Shown here: positions 45,619 to 53,653 of the stretch, in pieces
Layout of the letters: the number at the start of each line of letters is the position of its first letter
Numbering within the stretch: the first letter of the stretch is position 1
DNA from: Bradyrhizobium sp. SRL28
GTDB taxonomy: Bacteria > Pseudomonadota > Alphaproteobacteria > Rhizobiales > Xanthobacteraceae
Length of the DNA: 64,000 nt
NCBI RefSeq assembly: GCF_018596315.1
Contig: NZ_JAHEAG010000003.1
Span: 186,001-250,000 of the forward strand
Direction: 5' to 3'
Made by a program: the position numbers and the translations under genes
The notes under the pieces: generated by a model
What the model saw: only the letters and a program-made list of their open reading frames with translations
What the model was told of the DNA's origin: nothing
Databases searched by the model: none

Positions 45619-46791
45619 CTACTCCGCCAACTGAAACCGCTCGAACCGGTCCAGTTCTTCCTCGATGCGGCGCTTGTAGTCCTTGCGCGCGCCCTTCGCT
45701 GAGCCCTTGCCGACCCAGCTCCATTTCTGCATCAGCAATTTCTTGTTCTGGCGGTCGGTCTTCAGATCGATAGCGGCGACGATGTCGCTGCCTGCCAGGA
45801 CCGGCAGCGCGAAATAGCCGAACAGGCGCTTCTCCTTCGGCACATAGGCCTCGAAGCGGTGGCCGTAATCGAAAAACAATTCGGTGCGCTTGCGCTGGAT
45901 GATCAGGGGGTCGAACGGCGAGAGGATGTGCACCGGGCCATCGCCCGCCTCTGCCGGCGGGGTAACCTCCAGCACCTCGGGCAGCGCCCAATGCTCCTGC
46001 TTGCCGGCGCCTTCGAGCGCGACCGGCACCAATTCCTTGCGCCGCACCCGCGCCTCGATCAATCGCCGTACCGCCGCCTTGCTCGGCGCGTCGAGATGGC
46101 AGATGGAATCGAGGCTGACGAGGCCTTGCGAGCGCAACGCGCGATCGAGCAGGTAGGCGGTGAGTTCCGCCGAGGTCGCCGGCTTCGGCGGCTTGTCCCA
46201 GCCGAAATGCCGCGTCATCAGCTCATAGGTCTTGAGCATGCCGGTGCGTTCGGAGATCGTCACCTCGCCGGTGTAGAAGGCAAGCTGCAGTGCCCGCTTC
46301 GAGGGTTTGCGGCTCTGCCACAGATGTTCCTTCTCGGTCAGCACGTCGTCCTCGATGTCGCGGATGGTCAGCGCGCCGTCGCGCCGCAGCAGCCGCATCA
46401 CCTTCCTTGTGTCCTCCGGCTTGACGGAAGCAAACCATCTGTGGCCCTCGCGCCGGTGCTCTCGCATCGCCGGGACGAAGAAGCGAATATCCTTCGCCGG
46501 CACATAGGACAGCGCATGCGTCCAGTATTCGAACACGCTCTTGTCGACGCTCTGCGCCTGGCGCAGGTCCGCGCGGGCATAGGCCGGGATGCGGCTATAG
46601 AGAATGTGATGATGGCAGCGCTCGATGACGTGGATGGTGTCGATCTGCACATAGCCGAGATGGTCCACCGCCGCCGCAACCGCCTGCGGTCCGGCGCCGA
46701 ACGGCTCGTTCGTATCGAGCCGCTGGGCATGCAGCCAGATTCGCCGGGCCTCGGTTTTGGCCAGGGGGTGGGGTTCAGTCGCGCGGGGCAT
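45619..46791 (-). CDS. ycaQ: YcaQ-type DNA glycosylase (HTH_42 family)
   Basis: A 390-residue winged-helix protein of the HTH_42/AlkZ-YcaQ family. The catalytic QxD motif is QID in HLGYVQIDTIHVIERCHHHI. Another family block is VHILSPFDPLIIQRKRTELF followed by FDYGHRFEAYVPKEKRLFGY. E. coli YcaQ unhooks DNA interstrand cross-links made by nitrogen mustards, and Streptomyces AlkZ does so for azinomycin. The length and motifs fit well. It is a single gene next to the H1-like protein gene; no cross-linking toxin pathway is visible. Confidence 0.88.
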   Translation of the reverse strand: MPRATEPHPLAKTEARRIWLHAQRLDTNEPFGAGPQAVAAAVDHLGYVQIDTIHVIERCHHHILYSRIPAYARADLRQAQSVDKSVFEYWTHALSYVPAKDIRFFVPAMREHRREGHRWFASVKPEDTRKVMRLLRRDGALTIRDIEDDVLTEKEHLWQSRKPSKRALQLAFYTGEVTISERTGMLKTYELMTRHFGWDKPPKPATSAELTAYLLDRALRSQGLVSLDSICHLDAPSKAAVRRLIEARVRRKELVPVALEGAGKQEHWALPEVLEVTPPAEAGDGPVHILSPFDPLIIQRKRTELFFDYGHRFEAYVPKEKRLFGYFALPVLAGSDIVAAIDLKTDRQNKKLLMQKWSWVGKGSAKGARKDYKRRIEEELDRFERFQLAE

Positions 46792-46869
46792 CGCGCGGCA
46801 ATGTAGCGGGATTCGCGCGCGTGGGGAGTCCCGGGTTCCGAGGTCGCCACTTCGCCGCGCAAACTCACC

Positions 46870-47100
46870 TCACCGCTTTTGCCGCTCCCCCACGCTGCCG
46901 GTTGCGATTTCGGCCTCGCAGGAGGCGCGGCCGGCCTGGGGCGCATGGCATTTGTAGACGTGGCCGGTGAGGCGATCGACCAGCCACGCGCTCTCCTCTG
47001 TCGGGCTTTCAAACCCGACATAGCGGCTGCCGAGCGCGTTGATCAGCGTCGACAGCAAAATTGCAGCGGCGATCATCGCCGCGCCGATCAGTGTTGGCAT
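46870..47100 (-). CDS. Small membrane protein, hypothetical
   Basis: A 76-residue protein with one N-terminal membrane helix (TLIGAAMIAAAILLSTLINAL) and a C-terminal part containing the sequence ESAWLVDRLTGHVYKCHAPQ and two Cys. The wording 'WLVDRLTGHVYKC' resembles the short tails of small exported proteins that end in a C-rich domain, but I cannot place it. GGAAG precedes the start at 47100; the longer frame to 47301 is rejected. Confidence 0.6.
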   Translation of the reverse strand: MPTLIGAAMIAAAILLSTLINALGSRYVGFESPTEESAWLVDRLTGHVYKCHAPQAGRASCEAEIATGSVGERQKR

Positions 47101-47841
47101 TGAACTTCCGGAACCAGCAGGCTCCGATGCGCTGGTGCGATAACCCTGGTACTCACGCTGACGCTTGACTGACTGTAACACCCGCCCCGCCCGTTTGGTT
47201 GCCCCGAACGAATTCTTCTTCAGATTTTTTGTGAGTAGATTTGCTAGGCGCGCATCTGGCCGATTTGTTGTCCACAGATCGGCGCTGGCGCGACGGCACA
47301 CAGTTTTTCTTTTCTGTAGCCTGCGGCGTGAAGTGATGCAGCGGTCGCTTATCCCGCAAGACTACGGATGCCAGCCCGCACCGTCCTGTCACTGCAGTGC
47401 GTTGTGCTGCGGCACATTGAGATCGCCGCGCCACGCAGCGCGAGTTGCCTCCACCTTGCCGGAAGCCCTGATGTCGAAGTCGAGGCCAGCCAGGCGGCGC
47501 CCGACATCGCGGCAGCGGGTCGCGGTTGAGCCTGCGACGTCCGGCCTGGGTAGCGTCTGCGAGAAGGCGACCCGCTTCCGCGTCGCTGATCGAAAGGGTG
47601 CTTCAGATCACGCAAGCCAGATTGGATGATTGGTCTACCGAAGATGCCGCGAGACGTAAAAATGACGGCGTATCGGCTTCAAACATCCCTGCGATGCCGA
47701 CTCAAGCCAGCCCTAGTCGGAAAGCTGGCGTTATCAATGTGACTTGAATCACATTGTCCGCTTTGAACCCGTCCTATCCTCGAAGCATCAAAACGTCATG
47801 CACGCCACTTTGCAGGGCGTTTAACAGTGAGGATTAAGACA
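47101..47841. other. Intergenic stretch with no convincing gene
   Basis: Short overlapping frames on both strands lack ribosome binding sites and recognisable domains. The only defined signal I see is the CRP-like palindrome at 47736-47755. Confidence 0.5.
47736..47755. promoter_or_regulatory. CRP-type palindrome upstream of OmpA-family gene
   Basis: AATGTGACTTGAATCACATT has perfect 7-bp arms around 6 central bases, matching the TGTGA-N6-TCACA consensus of CRP/FNR-superfamily regulators. It lies 86 bp upstream of the start codon at 47842. Confidence 0.55.
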
Positions 47842-48474
47842 ATGACCCGCTTTCTTTCCATCATGACTATCAGCGCCGCGCTGTCGATGACGGCAGGCCT
47901 GGCTGCCGCCGGCGACACCGTCTCGGCCGACAAGATCCTGGATGCCCTGAAGCCGAAGCCGGGCGCGACCCGCGGCCTTTCGACCGGCCCGCAGCAGCCG
48001 GTCGACTCCGCCGTACAGGCCAAGGAAATCGGCTTCGTCAACACGCTGCGCAATCGCAAGACGCGGTCGCTGTCGCTCGGCGAGCGCCAGGAAATTGCGG
48101 AACTTGCCGCGAGCAAGCCGAAGATCGATCTCGAAATCCAGTTCGACTACAACTCGGCCGACATCAGCAAGGGCTCGGTGACCGCCGTGCAGGAACTCGG
48201 CAAGGCGCTCTCCGATGCGAGCCTGAAGGGGTCGACCTTCGTGGTTGCCGGTCATACCGACGCGATCGGCGGCGAAGCATATAACCAGGATCTTTCCGAG
48301 CGCCGCGCCGACACGATCAAGAAGTACCTGACCGAGAAGTACGGCATCACCGGTTCCAACCTCGTGACCGTCGGTTACGGCAAGACCAAGCCGAAGGATG
48401 CGAATGCACCGATGGACCCGGCCAACCGCCGCGTTCAGGTCGTCAACATGGACACCAAGACCGCGTCGAAGTGA
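47842..48474 (+). CDS. OmpA-family exported protein
   Basis: A 210-residue protein with a signal peptide (ending AGLAAAGDT) and a C-terminal OmpA peptidoglycan-binding domain. The domain contains LEIQFDYNSADISKG, then FVVAGHTDAIGGEAYNQDLS and ERRADTIKKYL, with the Asp and Arg residues that bind diaminopimelate. There is no beta-barrel, so it is probably a periplasmic or lipid-free anchor protein. The ATG at 47842 follows GAGGATTAAG; GTG at 47827 is in frame but lies at the ribosome binding site. A strong terminator follows. Confidence 0.88.
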   Translation: MTRFLSIMTISAALSMTAGLAAAGDTVSADKILDALKPKPGATRGLSTGPQQPVDSAVQAKEIGFVNTLRNRKTRSLSLGERQEIAELAASKPKIDLEIQFDYNSADISKGSVTAVQELGKALSDASLKGSTFVVAGHTDAIGGEAYNQDLSERRADTIKKYLTEKYGITGSNLVTVGYGKTKPKDANAPMDPANRRVQVVNMDTKTASK

Positions 48475-48487
48475 GGTCTTGAAGGCC

Positions 48488-48517
48488 AATCCGCCTGCCG
48501 CTTGCGGCAGGCGGATT
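48488..48517 (+). terminator. Stem-loop terminator after OmpA-family gene
   Basis: AATCCGCCTGCC (48488-48499) pairs perfectly with GGCAGGCGGATT (48506-48517), followed by a T-containing stretch (TCCATTTGT). Confidence 0.75.
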
Positions 48518-48894
48518 TCCATTTGTCACGACCGCGACGCGACATGACGGCTCTAGCTAACGTGCCGGAACGATATCCAACCTTTGCCAAGTCCGTGGCC
48601 AAGCCTGGGTGTCTTGCCGCGGGGGATCCGCTACATCGCTATCGGCGCGCAGCATAACTGGCTTAGGGCGCTTTGACAGTCCGCCAAGTGCTGCCTTTTG
48701 TGCGATCCAACTACGGCTTCGAAAGCTATCGAGCAGGTTCAAATCGGGGATACGCAACTACCGATTCTTGCGATTGGTTGAACGGGCAATTCCACGGCTC
48801 GCTGCATAGCAACGGCGCCCGCCCCACCAAAGAGGGACACTTCTTTTCCATCCCCGGACCAACCGGTGAGGGGCGCATCCCTCAGCGAGTGTAG

Positions 48895-49115
48895 CTTCAG
48901 AATCCGTCGTCGGCCGGAGTGAGCCGGGCGCGTGCCTGCGACAACACGTCGTAAGGCTGTCCACGATGGAGCTCGGTGCACGCGTTCAACGATCTTGGCT
49001 GTGATCGATGTCACCGCCGTCCAGCGCGAAGGGTCCTCGCCCTCGTGATCCCAAGCCATCTGAACCGCACGGGCCCGGGCGCTCGGTGAAACTTGTTCGT
49101 CGTTTTGCCTGTCAT
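48895..49115 (-). pseudogene. Relic of IS3-family transposase OrfA
   Basis: The minus strand from 49115 reads MTGKTTNKF, then after a frameshift near 49088 a peptide equivalent to SPEVRARAVQMAWDHEGEDP, then SRWTAVTSITAKI. This matches the start of IS3-type OrfA proteins (SPEVRERAVRM..DHE..PSRWAAI.SIAAKIG). The HTH second half is scrambled (LRRVVAGT in place of LRRWVRQA) and the rest, including OrfB, is missing. A ribosome-binding-like GAGGTAGAG still precedes the ATG. It is a decayed insertion sequence; ends cannot be defined. Confidence 0.6.
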
Positions 49116-49200
49116 GGCTCTACCTCTAAGGAGTTCGGCAAACCGGGGCGCGGTTCAGCTTCGCTGCGGAAACCTGTTGAGGGTCCACAGTTAACAGCTA

Positions 49201-49242
49201 GGATCGGCAAGTCCTGCCTTCTCCGGCAGGACTTGCCGATCC
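49201..49242. repeat. Perfect 18-bp stem-loop
   Basis: Positions 49201-49218 pair perfectly with 49225-49242 around a TTCTCC loop, one of the longest perfect hairpins in the window. There is no T-tract on either side. It lies just beyond the IS3 relic and 118 bp upstream of the next gene. Confidence 0.7.
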
Positions 49243-49359
49243 CTTGCGTGCATTGGCCACGGAAACATCGGTATTTTCAAGCCTTTTCCCCCTGGCCCAA
49301 GACTTGCCTTTAGGTTGAGTACTGGGGAATCAAGTTGAGTGCTGAGGAAAGGAAGATCC

Positions 49360-50028
49360 ATGATCTCAGGTATGTCTAACGTCGCGTCGAGTTACTTACG
49401 CCCCGCATCGACGTTCACTCCAAGTTCGACATTGACACCGGCCGACGCCCAGTCGGATGCGTCGGCCCCGACGGATGCGGGGGCGAACAGCCCCCGGATC
49501 AACGTCTCTCAACTCAAGCCGCTGCAAGGGGCCAGGTTCATATCGGCGGCCGACGATCCCGTTTTGCACGACTTGTTGGCGACGAACTGGCTGACGACCC
49601 ATGGCACGAGCGCAACGCAATCGTTCGTCTCAGACGATGCGCCCCAGAACACCTACGCGCAGGTGAAGGTCGACGGCAAGGTGGTCGCCACCCTGTACAA
49701 CGGCGGATCCTCGACGATAACCAACGAGGCGGCGGCGAAGCTCGGCGACCTGCAGGACCCACCGGGTCTCAGCGGACCAAACCTAGCGCAGTGGCGAGCC
49801 GACAACTATGCAAGACTGCTTGGCGGAACAGTCGAGAAAGCTCCCACCGCAATCACGCAGTCTCAATGGACGCCGCACGAAAGCAACTCCACTACCTATA
49901 GCCGCGATCAACTCGACGCGGCGTTCCAGGCAATGTTGGCTGAGGGTCAAAAGGCCACTGCGCAACGCCAATCGTCCTACCTCGCGTCACAGGCGCAGGC
50001 CGGCACAAGCGCGGATTTCAGCGCCTGA
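49360..50028 (+). CDS. Hypothetical protein, possibly secreted
   Basis: A 222-residue protein with no recognised domain. The N-terminal 55 residues are rich in Ser, Thr, Ala and Pro (SYLRPASTFTPSSTLTPADA). The middle (about 60-130) has mixed strands such as YAQVKVDGKVVATLYNGGSS, and the C-terminus is a helix rich in Gln, Ala and Ser. There is no classical signal peptide; the disordered polar N-terminus would be compatible with type III export, but no secretion genes of that type are nearby. GGAAAGGAAG precedes the ATG. A truncated duplicate of its start lies 87 bp after its stop. Confidence 0.65.
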   Translation: MISGMSNVASSYLRPASTFTPSSTLTPADAQSDASAPTDAGANSPRINVSQLKPLQGARFISAADDPVLHDLLATNWLTTHGTSATQSFVSDDAPQNTYAQVKVDGKVVATLYNGGSSTITNEAAAKLGDLQDPPGLSGPNLAQWRADNYARLLGGTVEKAPTAITQSQWTPHESNSTTYSRDQLDAAFQAMLAEGQKATAQRQSSYLASQAQAGTSADFSA

Positions 50029-50114
50029 CCATGATATGAATGGCTTGTCTCCCTGGCGACACCAGTAACGATCTGCTCGCCGAAATCCGGTTCGCTCGGA
50101 TTCCTGGCGGGCAC

Positions 50115-50231
50115 GAGTGCTGAGGACGAGGAGTGCGAATGACCATTGCAATGAGCTATTTGCGCCCTGCAAACATACAGGACGGCACTGACGCCGGCCG
50201 ACGTCGATTCGGCTCTGACGTGGAATCCTGA
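50115..50231 (+). pseudogene. Truncated, frameshifted duplicate of preceding gene's 5' end
   Basis: GAGTGCTGAGGA, a start codon (ATG 50139) and SYLRPA recur here as they do before and at the start of the gene at 49360. After a frameshift in the AACATACAGGACG region, the frame reads LTPADVDSALT, matching STLTPADAQSDAS of the intact gene. The copy then dissolves. The rest of 50232-50788 holds nothing recognisable. Confidence 0.6.
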
Positions 50232-50788
50232 GTGCAAACCAAACCCGGAATGCCGGACTCAGGTCGAATGGATTTACGGAGATGCCAAAGACAATATTTG
50301 AATGCGCGTCTTGTCTGCCAAGAAATTTTGCCAATGTGATTTGAGCACACAAGCAGTTCCAAGTGGGCCAAGCGCCGAACAGCCATAACTTGGATTGAAA
50401 GCGCCACGATATCTGACGATGAAAGCGACGCCCTCTGCTCCCTTGGCTTTCTTCGAATTTCAATCAATGTTGAATGTAATATCTGCTGCGTAAGATCGGA
50501 TCGCCGACCGTGGCTTCTTAACAGCCCCGTTCGATGGTCGGAGCTTTCAAATTTGTGTCGGGAAAGTTCTTGCCCCTACGCTTTGCCCGACGACGTCGTC
50601 ATAGACAATCTCTGCCCACAAGCGCAAAGCGATTCGCCGGCTCATCCATGCAGCTGGCGCAGCCCGTGTAGTCAAATTCACACACTACCTTAGATTGACG
50701 CGCGTGTTATACACGGCATGCGGTTCGGGTCGAGTGTTCGCATCGTGCTGGTACCGGCCACCGCATTGTCACTCCCAATGAGGCTCAC

Positions 50789-51547
50789 ATGGCATTATGG
50801 AACGGAAGCAGCGCTAACGATCTTATCGACTGGAGCACGCGTCCACTCGACGGAACTGGCGACACTGGGCACTCCATGAATGGTTTTGGCGGCGATGATC
50901 AGATCATAGGCAGCAACACGCTGTCGAATATCATCGACGGCGGGACCGGTAACGACCGAGTCACCGGTGGCAATGTTGCCGACATCCTGCTCGGCGGCGA
51001 TGGCAATGACACGCTGATAGGTAATGGCGGTAACGACAACCTGACCGGCGGGATAGGCAACGATATCCTTGATGGCGGAGCCGGTGGCGACGTCATGCGT
51101 GGTAATCAAGGCAACGACGAATATCAAATTCGGATCAGTAATGCTGGCATCGACATCGCCGCCGATGATCTCAGCGCCGCCAATGTCACCGGCTTTGGCG
51201 GGGGAACAGCAGATACTATCCGTGTTTTGGATAGTACCGGCGCGACCCTGATGTTATTCCAGAACGGCAATGATTTGTTGGTCACCAACGCGGCCGATGT
51301 CTCGGATGGATTCATCGACAGTGGCGTGGCCATCTACAACTTCTTCCTAGGCGGCAACAATGTTGTCGAATTCGCCATCGGCAGCGACGGCAACGGATAT
51401 GATCTGACGACGCTGCTTTCGCCATCGCCTATGGCGCGGGCGGCTCAACCGGACGCCTCGGCCGACTACGCCCCCGTCTCATTCGACGGCCACGAGGTCC
51501 TGCAATTGCAGGCGCTCCCCCTGCAGCACGAGGATCTTCTGCTCTAG
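50789..51547 (+). CDS. RTX-type calcium-binding protein, type I secretion substrate
   Basis: A 252-residue protein with no N-terminal signal. Residues about 30-115 contain RTX nonapeptides (GGxGxDxxx) such as GGTGNDRVTGGNVADILLGG and DGNDTLIGNGGNDNLTGGIG, which fold into a calcium-bound beta-roll. The C-terminus ends EDLLL, an acidic residue followed by hydrophobic ones, like the export signal of type I substrates (DFxV type). The ATG at 50789 follows GAGG. A PrtD-type ATPase and an adaptor follow, so it is probably their cargo. It has no visible enzymatic domain, so it may be adhesive or matrix-forming. Confidence 0.85.
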   Translation: MALWNGSSANDLIDWSTRPLDGTGDTGHSMNGFGGDDQIIGSNTLSNIIDGGTGNDRVTGGNVADILLGGDGNDTLIGNGGNDNLTGGIGNDILDGGAGGDVMRGNQGNDEYQIRISNAGIDIAADDLSAANVTGFGGGTADTIRVLDSTGATLMLFQNGNDLLVTNAADVSDGFIDSGVAIYNFFLGGNNVVEFAIGSDGNGYDLTTLLSPSPMARAAQPDASADYAPVSFDGHEVLQLQALPLQHEDLLL

Positions 51548-51730
51548 CCGCGAGTTCTTAGCGGAATGGGCGAAATACTGGCAACCGGCGACTCCCTTCT
51601 GGTTGATCAGCAATTCGCGTTTCAGAAAGATCCGGGTTCCTGTTAGCCGGCGGATAGATTGGAGTTGATCGCATTCGCCGGCAAAGCCATCTGGGATCGG
51701 GTTCACATCATCAGCGCAGCAGCTTCTGTC

Positions 51731-51762
51731 CCTTCCGTGCCGAACATCATCGGCACGGAAGG
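51731..51762 (+). other. 13-bp perfect stem-loop between RTX gene and secretion genes
   Basis: CCTTCCGTGCCGA (51731-51743) pairs with TCGGCACGGAAGG (51750-51762) around ACATCA, with no T-tract. It sits in the 357-bp gap (51548-51904) between the RTX gene and the ATPase gene and could partly terminate or stabilise the RTX message, giving more cargo than exporter. Nothing else is evident in the gap. Confidence 0.5.
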
Positions 51763-51904
51763 CGATGATGTCCTTCTGCCACTGCAGAGCAAACTTCATC
51801 GATGATCGTGGCTGAAAACGATGCGCTGCGCGACGGCCACAGAATCATCGGAAACGTATGAGTCGGCTTTACCATGAGGGATACGCCTACCAGGCTTGAG
51901 AGAC

Positions 51905-53653
51905 ATGGCAAGCAAAGTTCCGGAAGACGAGTTGCGGCTGGCACTGGCTGCGTGCCACCGCGCATTGGTGGTGGTCGCGATCGCCAGTGCGATCATCAAT
52001 GCTCTCTATTTGACCGGCTCGTTCTATATGCTGCAAGTCTACGATCGAGTGATTCCCAGTCGCAGCGTCGCAACGCTCGTCGGCCTCTCCATACTCGTCA
52101 TGCTGCTCTATGGATTCCAGGCGATACTCGACTTGATCCGTGGGCGAATGCTTGTCAGGATTGCCCGATCTCTCGGGCAAGACCTAAGCCTGCGCGTTTA
52201 TCATTCGATTTCACGGCTGTCGCTGACGAGCCGAAGCGTCGGCGACGGGTTGCAGCCGATGCGGGACCTCGATCAGGTGCGCGGTTTTCTTTCGAGTCCA
52301 GGGCCGCTGGCGTTTTTGGACCTACCCTGGCTCCCGTTCTATGTCGGAATCTGTTTTTTATTTCATTTCTGGATCGGGTGCGCGGCTCTCCTTGGCGCCC
52401 TGTTTCTCGTGATGCTGACTGTCCTCACTGACCGATTCACCAAAGGGCCGCAGCGGGCGGCCACAGCTTTCGCAGTCCGGCGAAACGCTCTTGCCGAATC
52501 TTCCCGCAGAAATGCCGAAGCTCTTTATACCATGGGAATGACCTCGCGTCTGGCGGCTCAGTGGGGCGAGGCAAATGTAAAATATCTTGATGCCCAGCAG
52601 CGAACGAGCGACATCGGCGGCGGCTTCGGCGCGATCTCAAAAACAGCGCGCATGGTGCTGCAATCCGCTATGCTCGGCATCGGCTCCTATCTCGTTATCA
52701 ATCAACAGGCGACGGGTGGCGTCATCATCGCCGGCTCGATCATAGGCGGGCGAGCCCTGGCGCCGATCGATCTGGTAATTGTGCATTGGAAGAACTTCGT
52801 TTCTTGCCGGCAAAGCTGGCACCGTCTCAATGACCTGCTGCGGCTGCTTCCTGAGCCCCCAAATCAGATGGCGCTGCCAAAGCCCGCTGCCACATTCGAG
52901 GTTGAGACAATCAGCGTCGTTCCGGCTGGCGAAACGCGGATCGTGGTTCATGACGTATCCCTTCGTCTCGAGAAGGGCCGCGGCCTCGGCATCGTCGGGC
53001 CGAGTGCCGGCGGCAAGTCATGCCTCGTTCGTGCGCTGGTAGGAATTTGGAAGCCCGTCCGGGGCACAATCCGCATCGACGGCGCAGCGCTCGATCAATG
53101 GCTTCCGGAAACGTTGGGCCAGTATATCGGCTATCTGCCGCAAGATGTCGAGCTTCTCGCTGGTACCGTGGCGGAGAACATTTCAAGGTTTGAGCCTGGC
53201 GCCGACGCCGCCAAAGTCTTGGCAGCCGCAAATCTTGCGGGGGTCCATGATCTGATCCTGAGGTTGCCGAACGGATACGAGACCAATATCGGCGAAAATG
53301 GCAGTTCGCTTTCGGCCGGGCAGCGGCAGCGCATTGCTCTTGCGCGCGCGCTCTATGGTGACCCGTTTCTTGTGGTGCTTGATGAGCCGAACTCTAATCT
53401 CGACCCTGAGGGCGAGGAAGCTTTGACCCGGGCCATACTTGCCGTTCGCGCACGTGGCGGGATCGCCATTGTGGTTGCACACCGCCCGAGCGCGCTGTCC
53501 GGTGTTGATCTCGTCATGGTCATGGCGCAGGGGAGGTGTCAAGCGTTTGGACCTAAAGAGGAGGTATTGTCGAATATGCCTCGTCGTCCTTCTGCACCAC
53601 CAACACTAGGAGCGCGCAGGGTCCTGAACGAAATCGGTGTGTCACCGCCATGA
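51905..53653 (+). CDS. Type I secretion ATPase/permease (PrtD family)
   Basis: A 582-residue ABC exporter half-transporter. The membrane domain has about six helices (from residue 20 to 290). The ATPase domain has Walker A GPSAGGKS, signature LSAGQRQRIALARAL, Walker B LVVLDEPNSNLD and the switch VAHRPSAL. PrtD-type ATPases lack the N-terminal peptidase domain and export RTX proteins with uncleaved C-terminal signals. The ATG at 51905 is preferred over TTG at 51896. It overlaps the adaptor gene by 4 nt and exports, most likely, the RTX protein encoded upstream. Confidence 0.93.
   Translation: MASKVPEDELRLALAACHRALVVVAIASAIINALYLTGSFYMLQVYDRVIPSRSVATLVGLSILVMLLYGFQAILDLIRGRMLVRIARSLGQDLSLRVYHSISRLSLTSRSVGDGLQPMRDLDQVRGFLSSPGPLAFLDLPWLPFYVGICFLFHFWIGCAALLGALFLVMLTVLTDRFTKGPQRAATAFAVRRNALAESSRRNAEALYTMGMTSRLAAQWGEANVKYLDAQQRTSDIGGGFGAISKTARMVLQSAMLGIGSYLVINQQATGGVIIAGSIIGGRALAPIDLVIVHWKNFVSCRQSWHRLNDLLRLLPEPPNQMALPKPAATFEVETISVVPAGETRIVVHDVSLRLEKGRGLGIVGPSAGGKSCLVRALVGIWKPVRGTIRIDGAALDQWLPETLGQYIGYLPQDVELLAGTVAENISRFEPGADAAKVLAAANLAGVHDLILRLPNGYETNIGENGSSLSAGQRQRIALARALYGDPFLVVLDEPNSNLDPEGEEALTRAILAVRARGGIAIVVAHRPSALSGVDLVMVMAQGRCQAFGPKEEVLSNMPRRPSAPPTLGARRVLNEIGVSPP

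Noticed and set aside
47165..47629. 154-codon plus-strand frame
   Set aside because: No domain, no ribosome binding site, and overlapping frames of equal length exist on the minus strand.
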